Notes: generated by a model not told the origin, from the sequence alone. A stretch of 13,392 nucleotides of DNA from CAZKRU01 sp964555235 (GCA_964555235.1 CAZKRU010000092.1:1-13392), one strand, 5' to 3'. Shown: positions 7,639-13,392, numbered from the stretch's first letter. Translations and numbers: made by a program.

Positions 7639-8187
7639 ATGAATGGGCCGTATCCCGCTATCATTTTTGATCGGGATAACACCCTGATCGTCAATGTCCC
7701 TTACTTGGGAGATCCTGCGGGAGTCCGTCTCTTTCCCGAAACCAAATCCGCTTTGGATCAACTTGAAGCCGCTGGATTTCGTTTCGTCATCGTAAGCAAT
7801 CAGTCTGGAGTCGGACGTGGCCTGATTACGGAAGCACAAGTCGATGCGGTCAATCAGGAGATGATTCGTCAAATCGGAAAGTCCTGTTTTCGCGGAATCT
7901 ACAATTGTTATGGTGCCCCCGGTCAACCGGAGGGAGAACTGCGAAAGCCGTCGCCGCACTATGTTCTTGAAGCCGCCAAAGATCATCAGCTTGACCTCAC
8001 TCGTTCCTTCTTTATCGGAGATCGCCTCAGCGACATCGAGTGCGGAAAAAATGCCGGATGTCGCACGGTTCTGGTTCTCACCGGCGATGATCCGGAAGAA
8101 CAGGCTCAGGCGCGATCCCTGGCAAATTACACCGCTGCAAATCTGCTGAAGGCAACGGAGTGGATTCTCCTCCAGTTGAAGGCATGA
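7639..8187 (+). CDS. gmhB: D,D-heptose 1,7-bisphosphate 7-phosphatase-like HAD hydrolase
   Basis: A HAD-superfamily phosphatase of 182 residues that would remove the C7 phosphate from heptose 1,7-bisphosphate, the step after the preceding kinase. I chose ATG 7639, one base after the kinase stop, because the family's N-terminus begins right at FDRDNTL; the frame is open further upstream but only inside the kinase gene. HAD motif I is DRDNTL with D11 and D13, motif II VSNQSG (52-57), motif III K103 in RKPSP, and motif IV GDRLSD (127-132). Classical GmhB carries a zinc-binding Cys/His loop ahead of motif III; here only C90 remains in that stretch, so the zinc site appears to be lost. The product call therefore rests on context as well as fold; other small HAD phosphatases are possible. 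Confidence 0.85.
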   Translation: MNGPYPAIIFDRDNTLIVNVPYLGDPAGVRLFPETKSALDQLEAAGFRFVIVSNQSGVGRGLITEAQVDAVNQEMIRQIGKSCFRGIYNCYGAPGQPEGELRKPSPHYVLEAAKDHQLDLTRSFFIGDRLSDIECGKNAGCRTVLVLTGDDPEEQAQARSLANYTAANLLKATEWILLQLKA

Positions 8188-9470
8188 ACACCTTGATTAT
8201 CACCCTGCTTCTCTTGGTGATTCTGGGGCTCGCCATTCAGATTTTCTTCTGGCGAAAATATTTTAATCGGCTGATTGCCATCGCTTTGGCAATCAGTGAA
8301 GGACGTCGCCCCACAAGTTTCATTCGTGATGGTCCCGAGGTATTTGTCCGACTTTCCAATTTGATGGAAGGATCTTGCGAACGCTTGGATTCACTCAGTC
8401 GACAGGTCACACGCGAGGAGTTCAATTTACGAGCCATTCTCAGCAGTATGATCGAAGGGGTCATGGTGGTGGATGAGCGGATGACCATTCGCCTGGTGAA
8501 CGAAGCGTTTTTGCGGCTCTTTTCAATTTCCCACTCTCCGTTGGGAAAAACTCCATTGGAAGTCCTCCGGGACGCTGCCTTGGAGAACCTTCTCCGGGAA
8601 ACCATTTTGCGTCAGGAAGTGCGTTCCGGTGAACTGCGAATCGAGGCGGGAACGTTGAACGGAGAACCCCGACATTTTCAGGTCAATGCGCTCCCCCTTG
8701 CCCTCAAAGACGGGACATTTTCTGGGGCGGTCGTGGTCTTTCATGAAATCACCCGCATCAAACAATTGGAGGAAGTTCGCAAAGAATTTGTCTCCAATGT
8801 TTCGCACGAACTCCGCACGCCGCTCTCCATTTTTCAGGGATATCTCGAAACCCTCTTGGATCAGGAGGAACTTCCTGCGGACGAACGTCAACGGATCTAT
8901 CGGACGCTCAAACGGCACTCAGACCGGTTAAATGCGTTGGTCAACGATCTCCTGGCGCTCGCCCGACTCGAATCCCGGCGCATGACGATCGAGCCAGAGC
9001 TCATCGATCTCACCCGTTACTTCCATCAGCTCCGCGAAGATTGGTCTCAGCGTCTGTCTCAAAAGCAACTTTCCCTCGAATTGAAACTTCCCACTGAGAA
9101 TATCCGAATTGAGGCAGATCCGCTTCGTATGGAACAAGTCTTCAACAACCTGCTCGATAATGCGGTTAAATATTCTCGCGATTCTGGCCATATCTGGATT
9201 GAGGCAGTCGTCGAAGAAGACCGGGTGGCGGTCGAAATCCGAGACGAAGGAAGTGGAATCCCTCCTCGCGATCTTCCGCACATTTTTGAGCGTTTTTATC
9301 GTGTCGACAAGGCGAGGAGTCGTGACCTTGGAGGAACGGGTCTCGGTCTTTCCATCGTCAAACATATCGTCCAAATTCACGAAGGAGGAGTCACCGCCCT
9401 GAGCGAACATGGCCGCGGTACGACCATTCGCCTTTGGCTTCCCTTGAAATCAAGCTCGCTGAATTTTTAG
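8184..9470 (+). CDS. PhoR-like membrane sensor histidine kinase
   Basis: A 428-residue sensor kinase. The ATG at 8184 overlaps the gmhB stop (ATGA), so translation is probably coupled; an upstream GTG at 8160 lies inside gmhB. One N-terminal membrane segment (about 3-23) is followed by a short linker, a PAS domain (about 80-190, LSSMIEGVMVVDERM at 87-100), the HisKA domain with FVSNVSHELRTPLS (202-215, phospho-acceptor H208), and a HATPase domain with N-box NNLLDNAVKYS (321-331), DEGSGIP (354-360) and GGTGLGLSIV (383-392). The arrangement matches PhoR/WalK-type kinases with a single TM and no periplasmic domain. No response regulator gene is next to it. Its position suggests coupling to envelope synthesis, which is inference. 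Confidence 0.92.
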   Translation: MNTLIITLLLLVILGLAIQIFFWRKYFNRLIAIALAISEGRRPTSFIRDGPEVFVRLSNLMEGSCERLDSLSRQVTREEFNLRAILSSMIEGVMVVDERMTIRLVNEAFLRLFSISHSPLGKTPLEVLRDAALENLLRETILRQEVRSGELRIEAGTLNGEPRHFQVNALPLALKDGTFSGAVVVFHEITRIKQLEEVRKEFVSNVSHELRTPLSIFQGYLETLLDQEELPADERQRIYRTLKRHSDRLNALVNDLLALARLESRRMTIEPELIDLTRYFHQLREDWSQRLSQKQLSLELKLPTENIRIEADPLRMEQVFNNLLDNAVKYSRDSGHIWIEAVVEEDRVAVEIRDEGSGIPPRDLPHIFERFYRVDKARSRDLGGTGLGLSIVKHIVQIHEGGVTALSEHGRGTTIRLWLPLKSSSLNF

Positions 9471-11003
9471 CGAATACTCGAGATGGAGGGTGGCTCCGGA
9501 TCGCTCAGCGCGGAGGGTTTTTGAGAGAGTCTTAATGAGATAAAGCCCCTTGATGGTACTTCCCGATTGTTCTGCCACTTGCTCAGGAGTTCCATGCAGA
9601 TCAATCGAATGTCCTTCCCCCGGGTCATCCACACGGATACTCAAAACAGAATTCAGAGCATCCCAGAACCAACACAGGGATGCGAGTTTGTTCGGCATCT
9701 TTTGGGCCCCATGCTCCAACGCATTCAAGAAGACTTCTCGAAGCAGTAGCAGAAGCATTGTCATATTCTCAAGATCAATCCTTGGAAAAAGAAATCGAAG
9801 ATTCCTTTCCCATGATGCCTGCAGTTCATCAATCTGGCTGATCTGATCGCCCTTGACCCGTTCAAAATAAAGGAGCGTCGGTTCGATCGCCTTTGATTTT
9901 AATTGATAGCCGAGGACAAAAAGATCATCCGGCATCTTCTCAGCCAAATCAATCTCTTTGCCGGATGAGGTCAATAAACGATACGCAAGGGTCATCGCAT
10001 TGATTTTCAGTCTCAATGCAAAATCATTCAACCCATCACTCCATAAAAATATCCATCCATCCGTCACTCCCTGTCGTACAACAATCTCAAAATCCGCGAG
10101 ATCGCTCCACCCCAGAGGAGGACCATCTTCCCCCAAAAGTTCAACCCCTCGTGAATCGGTGAGGAGAAGAGGAAGGGGAAAACCCATTGAAATGCCGCCA
10201 ATCCTTCCATTGATCGCATCATACGTCACAGCGGCAACAGCCAAAGAGGCCTGAATGGGGAACTCACTCTCTCCCTTCGTCACATTCCATTCCTCAGCGA
10301 TAAAATGATTAATGAAGGTGAGGACTTCTGAAATCGAGTGACGATTTTTCAACATCGCGTGAGAAACCCCTTGAAAGTAGGCGGAAAGAAATGCCGCTTT
10401 CAGATCATGCCCGGAAACGTCCGCCCCCAGTAAGGCCCACTTCCCCAGATCCAGCGGAATCAACGAGATCATATCCCCCCCCGCCTCCTCCAATGAGTGA
10501 TAAAACAATTTCACTCCCGGCATCTCCCGCAGTCGATTCAATCCCAGAATGCTTTGATGAAAATGTGAAACTTCATCGACCGAACTTTTGGCGCGTTGAA
10601 GCGATCGACGAACTTTGGTCTGCTCAATGGCATGATCGAGAGCACGAGTAAGAATCAGCGCATCGATCGGCTTATCCAGAAAATCGCTCACCCCGTAACG
10701 GAGCGATTCCGTCACGAGCTTTTTGTCTCCCTCCGCGGTCAACATCACAACCCCCAGGGTCGGATCTTTTTGATGAATCCACTTCACTAACTCCAGTCCG
10801 CTCATTCCCGGCATACGATAATCGGTGAGCACCGCCTGAATGACCTCGGTACCACTTGCCTCAATGATTTTCTGTGCATCGGCTGCCGCCGTAGCCATTC
10901 GAATCAAAATGCCTTTCGGTTTGAGAATTTGAGAAACCAGCTTCAACGCAAATAAGTCATCATCCACCACAAGGATATAAGAGGATTCCTCCGGGAGACT
11001 CAT
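9450..11003 (-). CDS. Response regulator with PP2C phosphatase and serine-kinase domains (HsbR-type)
   Basis: A 517-residue three-domain switch protein. The receiver domain (about 8-125) has acidic D14-D16, phospho-acceptor D61, T89 and K111. The SpoIIE/RsbU-type PP2C phosphatase (about 155-370) shows GGDMIS (175-180), GADVSGHD (193-200), SDGLND (322-327) and DD at 359-360, the metal-binding acids. The C-terminal HATPase domain (about 395-515) is of the RsbW/SpoIIAB anti-sigma kinase type, with N-box REVFLNALEHGA (422-433) and DDPGEG (459-464). This order matches Pseudomonas HsbR, which both dephosphorylates and phosphorylates an anti-anti-sigma partner. No STAS partner is in the window. The 3' end overlaps the convergent histidine kinase gene by 21 bases. 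A short hairpin (CTAGG 11056-11060 with CCTAG 11069-11073) lies upstream of the start. Confidence 0.92.
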   Translation of the reverse strand: MSLPEESSYILVVDDDLFALKLVSQILKPKGILIRMATAAADAQKIIEASGTEVIQAVLTDYRMPGMSGLELVKWIHQKDPTLGVVMLTAEGDKKLVTESLRYGVSDFLDKPIDALILTRALDHAIEQTKVRRSLQRAKSSVDEVSHFHQSILGLNRLREMPGVKLFYHSLEEAGGDMISLIPLDLGKWALLGADVSGHDLKAAFLSAYFQGVSHAMLKNRHSISEVLTFINHFIAEEWNVTKGESEFPIQASLAVAAVTYDAINGRIGGISMGFPLPLLLTDSRGVELLGEDGPPLGWSDLADFEIVVRQGVTDGWIFLWSDGLNDFALRLKINAMTLAYRLLTSSGKEIDLAEKMPDDLFVLGYQLKSKAIEPTLLYFERVKGDQISQIDELQASWERNLRFLFPRIDLENMTMLLLLLREVFLNALEHGAQKMPNKLASLCWFWDALNSVLSIRVDDPGEGHSIDLHGTPEQVAEQSGSTIKGLYLIKTLSKTLRAERSGATLHLEYSLKIQRA

Positions 11004-11114
11004 AAGATTGGCATCTCGAAATGCATGATGATCATTGATAAAGGAGAGATTCTATCTAGGGGTAATAACCTAGCTCGAAAGATTTCATTTTACGAGTTAT
11101 TTCACCGCCATTCC

Positions 11115-11234
11115 CACTTCTGTCCAAAATAAAGCCCGATCACCGTGGTGAAACAAGGATGGGGGGATTGAAATCCAAAAGGAGGGGCATTTCCCGCGAA
11201 ATACGCGAAACACGCCAAAGGGGAACAATCCTGC
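11115..11234 (+). repeat. Dispersed 120-bp repeat, copy 2 (inverted relative to copy 1)
   Basis: Aligns with the reverse complement of 6445-6565. It contains three 9-base units (11195-11221: CGCGAAATA, CGCGAAACA, CGCCAAAGG). Beyond ATCCTGC the two copies diverge completely, so the unit has a defined edge. The two copies are inverted and enclose hldA, gmhB, the histidine kinase and the HsbR-like gene. Confidence 0.88.
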
Positions 11235-11258
11235 ATTCCTCATTTCCTGCATTCCTCA
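11229..11258 (+). repeat. Two direct copies of TCCTGCATTCCTCA
   Basis: Exact 14-base copies at 11229-11242 and 11245-11258, separated by two bases (period 16). The first overlaps the edge of the 120-bp repeat, so it may be a local duplication at the break point. Confidence 0.7.
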
Positions 11259-11398
11259 GAAAAATCCTTTACGAGTGGATGGTCTTTTTCTGTTTTGGAC
11301 ACCCCAATCATTAGCGAAGAATTGACGCGACGGATGGTTTCACACAAAGCCAGAGCCCCTGTGCTCATGGGGCAATGAGTTGAGAGAACAGGATCTTA

Positions 11399-11526
11399 TC
11401 TCTCGCCAAGTTCGCCAACCTGCCCGCAATGCTACGCATAGCGTTGCAGGCGGGGGCGCGAAGGGTTGAATTCCGATTTAAAAACAAAAAAGGGTTTCTT
11501 GGCGGCTTGGCGAACTTCGCGAGAGA
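11399..11526. repeat. Inverted repeat built of CGCCAAG-type units
   Basis: TCTCTCGCCAAGTTCGCCAA (11399-11418) is the reverse complement of 11507-11526 with a single mismatch. The arms contain the spaced C-G-C-x-A-A-G unit, related to the CGCGAAANN repeats elsewhere in the window. It lies inside the 372-bp element. Confidence 0.8.
11419..11454. other. Strong 16-bp stem-loop
   Basis: Bases 11419-11434 pair with 11439-11454 around CGCA. The arms differ at three positions, two of which are G-T pairs on the plus strand and one a C-A mismatch. It sits just inside the left arm of the 11399-11526 inverted repeat. Confidence 0.75.
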
Positions 11527-11554
11527 CAACGACTTAGTAAGTTTGTTCTTTAGG

Positions 11555-11616
11555 AGGCACAAAACCCTTCCGAAAGGAATAACTCTCCAGCCGGAGGCGT
11601 GACTGGTTTGGTGCCT
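11555..11616 (+). other. Compact three-way-junction-like fold
   Basis: AGGCACAAAACC (11555-11566) pairs with GGTTTGGTGCCT (11605-11616), one mismatch. Inside are TTCC-GAAA-GGAA (11568-11579), a stem capped by a GNRA tetraloop, and CTCC-AGCC-GGAG (11585-11596). This would make a closed three-helix RNA of 62 bases. I compared it from memory with c-di-GMP-I, SRP RNA, hammerhead and other small RNAs and found no convincing match. It may simply be part of the repeat element, as the closing arm is of the same repeat type. Confidence 0.45.
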
Positions 11617-11727
11617 TCGTGTGAAAACTCACCAGTTTTCTTATTTTCTATGAGATCACTAAAGATTGGGGTTTTGGACGCCCGGGAATAAACTTGCGAT
11701 AGCAGAACGCACCATTAAACTTACCTC

Positions 11728-12021
11728 ATGATTCGGCGCATGACTCTGATGCTTTTCATTCTCCCCTGCCTGATTCTGCTCTCTTGGGGAGAACCTCAAC
11801 CGACGCTGACCGCTCAACATGAAAAGATTCAAGCAAAACTGACCCAGCTTCGTTCTCTGGGCCTCGACCCGAAAATTGTCGACGCTGTGAAATCCTATAA
11901 TACAACCCCACCGCCTCCCCTCCAAGGGATGACCAATGAGAAATGGAAGTCGATCAGCATGCTGGACCCTTTGATCAAAGGCCTCATTAAAAATAGAGAA
12001 TCACCCCTTCTGTATCAGTAA
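11728..12021 (+). pseudogene. Truncated secreted sensor-like protein (N-terminal part)
   Basis: The first residues (MIRRMTLMLFILPCLILL) form a signal peptide or lipoprotein-like leader. A helical stretch follows, and then MTNEKWKSISMLDPLIKGLIKN (about 68-89) resembles the start of periplasmic single-Cache (PDC-like) sensor proteins, which normally continue for about 80 more residues. Here the frame leaves that resemblance near residue 90 and ends with RESPLLYQ, which is the antisense of a histidine-kinase PAS segment. The gene therefore appears cut at about 11995 and joined tail-to-tail with the next gene. The ribosome binding site is poor. The family resemblance is from memory and moderate; if wrong, this is a short hypothetical exported protein of 97 residues. 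Confidence 0.45.
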
Positions 12022-12457
12022 TCGAAACAATACAATGCTGGTCGAGCGCGAATTTTTGTTGTTCCAGCTCGACTAGTGCACGATTTGATTTCTGTTGGAC
12101 AATTCGCGCGGTCTCCTCCCGTTTCGTCAAAACCCCCATCGACTCATTGAGCGCTAACGCAATCTCGGCAATCTCATCTTGGGGAGCCTTGGAAAAGGTT
12201 TCCACTAAAGTCGCATAATCCAAACAGGAAATTGCCGAACGGATTTTCTTCAGAGGGTTCAAAATCCGATCGTATAAAAGGAAGAGCCAAGAGGAGATCA
12301 AGAGACCTAATCCCATCACGATCCCAAGACTCAGCTCGTTCATTCCTCCCCGAAGAAAGAACCCAATCATTCCAATCGCGAGCAGTCCCATCAAAATCAT
12401 CGGTATCAGCAACCGCCGGAGAAGTGACGTCTGGGCGTTGCTCTTTTGAAGGCTCAT
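11987..12457 (-). pseudogene. Truncated membrane sensor: two TM, HAMP, start of PAS
   Basis: Two membrane segments (about 16-36 and 43-62) with almost no periplasmic loop, a HAMP domain (about 63-115, with P68 and DEIAEIALALNESM at 94-107), a coiled coil (110-138), then the opening of a PAS domain (FALDQHCIVSITDTEGVILYF, from 136). The frame stops there. PAS-HisKA-HATPase histidine kinases usually go on for several hundred residues, so the catalytic part is missing. It starts 6 bases after the cheR stop on the same strand, implying a former cheR-sensor kinase operon. A stop-free continuation in the +1 frame reads NEAF, possibly genuine PAS, so a frameshift at the T-run close to 11990 is an alternative to a clean deletion. 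Confidence 0.7.
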
Positions 12458-12463
12458 GGAGTT

Positions 12464-12771
12464 TTAAGGCCGTTCATAGACAATCGTCTTGTCAAAAGTA
12501 TGCGACTTAAACCGGTCACTGAGTCCCAAAATCGTTTCAGATCCCCCCAAGAACAGGTAACTCCCGGGACTCATTTGATGGTAAAGCCGCTCCAAGATCT
12601 GTTTCTTCACTTCCGGCTGAAAATAAATCAGGACATTTCTCAAGAAAACGAGATCCATATTTTCGATCCCAATCCAGGCACCGATCAAATTTAACTGGCG
12701 AAATTCGATCCGCTCTTTGAGCAGCGGCTTCACTTTCCAGAAATCGCCATCTCGTACAAAATAGTCAGATA
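12464..12771 (-). pseudogene. cheR: CheR-type methyltransferase, C-terminal fragment
   Basis: The C-terminal SAM-binding half of a CheR chemoreceptor glutamate methyltransferase. The remnant begins at SDYFVRDGDFW, which matches the region after the family's RYF, and includes FRQLNL, the strongly conserved LVFLRNVLIYF (CheR FCRNVLIYF motif), and the SPGSYLFLGGSET glycine-rich segment. About 100 residues remain of the usual 270 or so. The N-terminal helical domain and first SAM motif are gone: the reading frame runs into the terminal hairpin of the IS200/IS605 element, which supplies an accidental ATG at 12781. The 17 bases beyond the other end of the element do not give a clean in-frame continuation, so the upstream half may be displaced or deleted. 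Confidence 0.85.
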
Positions 12772-12790
12772 CCTCCGGCAAAGCCGGAGG
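12772..12790. repeat. Left terminal hairpin of the IS200/IS605 element
   Basis: Perfect 8-bp stem with an AAA loop. It is the transposase-distal (right-end type) hairpin and supplies the false start codon for the cheR remnant. Confidence 0.75.
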
Positions 12791-12840
12791 CTTGAAAAGT
12801 GCGAACCGCTCAAAGCGGTTTATTTGTTATCGTGAGGCAC

Positions 12841-13275
12841 TCAAAGTGCCGTCATCTCCAGTTGTTCCATTCTCTTATCTTCCTTCTCCTGATTTTGGAT
12901 GTAGCGACGAATCTCCCCTTCGTTATGTCCTACGGTTGATACCCAATATCCCCTTGCCCAGAAGTGCTGCCCCTCAAAATTTCGCCGCCTTCCTCCATAC
13001 ACTCGCGCAATATGAATCGCGCTCTTCCCCTTGATGTATCCGATCACCGTAGAGACTGAGTATTTGGGCGGCACCGACAAGAGCATGTGAACATGATCTC
13101 CCATCAAGTGCCCTTCTTCTGCACGGCATTCCTTCTGCTGCGCCAGAGACCGTAGCACCTCGCCTAACTCTTTTCGCAAACTCCCATACATCACCTTCTT
13201 CCGACATTTTGGAATAAACACCACATGATACTTGCATTCCCACTTGGTATGCTTGAGATTTTCATAGACCTACAT
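12841..13275 (-). pseudogene. tnpA: IS200/IS605 Y1 (HUH) transposase TnpA with amber at codon 2
   Basis: The Y1 transposase that cuts and rejoins single-stranded DNA. Numbered from the GTG at 13224, the HUH motif is GDHVHMLL with H44 and H46, and the nucleophile is Y108 in RRYIQNQ. The family's N-terminal text (YENLKHTKWECKYHVVFIPK) is present in frame upstream of 13224, up to an ATG at 13275 that has AGGA 8 bases before it. However, the second codon from that ATG is TAG (13272-13270). A full product would be 144 residues; restart at GTG 13224 would give 127 and would lose part of the first beta strand. All catalytic residues remain. It is either recently inactivated or translated from an internal start. 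Confidence 0.82.
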
Positions 13276-13356
13276 CGTCTGATCCTTTCGTAAACTTTGA
13301 GCGGTTCACGAATGTCAGACTCCGGTCGACTCCCGGAGTTGTCAAACTTCGGGAGT

Positions 13357-13375
13357 CCTCCGGCAGAGCCGGAGG
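13357..13375. repeat. Right terminal hairpin of the IS200/IS605 element
   Basis: Perfect 8-bp stem with an AGA loop, one base different from the hairpin at 12772-12790. It overlaps by one base an alternative stem GACTCCCG (13328-13335) with CGGGAGTC (13350-13357), so competing folds exist at this end. Confidence 0.75.
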
Positions 13376-13392
13376 ATTACCTTTTTAATTTA

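Larger units (their letters stand above)
11301..11672. mobile_element. MITE-like element: 14-bp terminal inverted repeats with 7-bp target duplication
   Basis: The left end ACCCCAATCATTAG (11301-11314) and the right end CTAAAGATTGGGGT (11659-11672) are inverted repeats matching at 13 of 14 bases. Both are directly abutted by TTTGGAC (11294-11300 and 11673-11679), an exact 7-base direct repeat as expected for a target-site duplication. The boundary could shift to give 8-9 bases (GTTTTGGAC on both sides) with a shorter terminal repeat. The 372-bp interior has no credible gene; it is a series of nested inverted repeats, including CACACAAAG (11341-11349) with CTTCGTGTG (11615-11623). A non-autonomous element mobilised by a transposase elsewhere is the simplest reading. 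I cannot name the family. Confidence 0.65.
12772..13375 (-). mobile_element. IS200/IS605-type insertion sequence
   Basis: A 604-bp unit whose two ends carry nearly identical hairpins: CCTCCGGC-AAA-GCCGGAGG (12772-12790) and CCTCCGGC-AGA-GCCGGAGG (13357-13375). Subterminal hairpins (AACCGC/GCGGTT 12804-12820; GGCACT/AGTGCC 12836-12850; ACTCCGG/CCGGAGT 13319-13339) and an inverted 13-base copy GAACCGCTCAAAG (12803-12815 and 13295-13307) complete the ends. A single tnpA, no tnpB, and no flanking duplication fit IS200-group elements, which move as single strands. The boundaries are inferred from the hairpins, as there is no empty-site copy to compare. Confidence 0.75.

Noticed and set aside
11365..11562. 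Minus-strand frame of 65 codons inside the 372-bp element
   Set aside because: It merely translates the repeat arms and hairpin (SLAKFAKPP-type text from CGCCAAG units) and has no ribosome binding site.
11555..11616. Cyclic-di-GMP-I riboswitch or SRP RNA
   Set aside because: The GNRA loop and GC-rich stems recall these RNAs, but the conserved GGCAAACC / GACGCAAAGCC and SRP GGAAGCA-type motifs are missing.
12974..13243. Alternative minus-strand frame overlapping tnpA
   Set aside because: It is out of frame with the clear HUH transposase and has no family features.

Overview
The window looks like a piece of a Gram-negative bacterial chromosome of moderate GC content. It carries ordinary housekeeping genes on the left and centre, and a rearranged, repeat-rich region on the right. 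The heptose kinase and heptose phosphatase point to an ADP-heptose-containing lipopolysaccharide. The wording of the PNPase and diaminopimelate decarboxylase, and the long repeat-filled intergenic gaps, would fit a PVC-type lineage such as Verrucomicrobiota, but that is a weak guess made from memory and no marker gene here decides it.

Layout, left to right. (1) 1-1000: the 3' fragment of an IS4-family transposase, then a small acidic protein resembling the N-terminal part of HigA-type antitoxins. (2) 1200-4350: rpsO, pnp and a peroxiredoxin, all on the plus strand, closed by a strong bidirectional terminator. (3) 4347-6160 on the minus strand: lysA followed 8 bases later by a GNAT acetyltransferase whose last codons run through a perfect palindrome. 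(4) 6161-6626: a divergent gap that holds a large nested palindrome and one copy of a 120-bp dispersed repeat. (5) 6627-9470 on the plus strand: heptose-7-phosphate kinase, heptose-bisphosphatase and a PhoR-like histidine kinase, tightly packed with 1-base spacing and then an ATGA overlap. (6) 9450-11003 on the minus strand: a REC-PP2C-HATPase partner-switching regulator of the HsbR type, convergent with and overlapping the kinase gene. (7) 11034-11727: about 700 bases without a gene. This stretch holds the second, inverted copy of the 120-bp repeat and a 372-bp MITE-like element with 14-bp terminal inverted repeats and an exact 7-bp flanking duplication. (8) 11728-13392: broken genes. These are the start of a secreted sensor protein, a HAMP/PAS sensor cut at the same junction on the other strand, the C-terminal third of cheR, and an IS200/IS605-type element next to cheR whose transposase has an amber codon at position 2.

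How the parts relate: rpsO-pnp is a conserved translation/RNA-decay pair. hldA-gmhB are consecutive steps to ADP-heptose. The HsbR-like regulator and the cheR/HAMP-PAS remnants suggest a former signalling cluster that has since been broken by mobile elements and deletion. The most unusual material is non-coding: a family of intergenic inverted-repeat elements whose arms are built from 9-base-period units (CGCGAAANN type).
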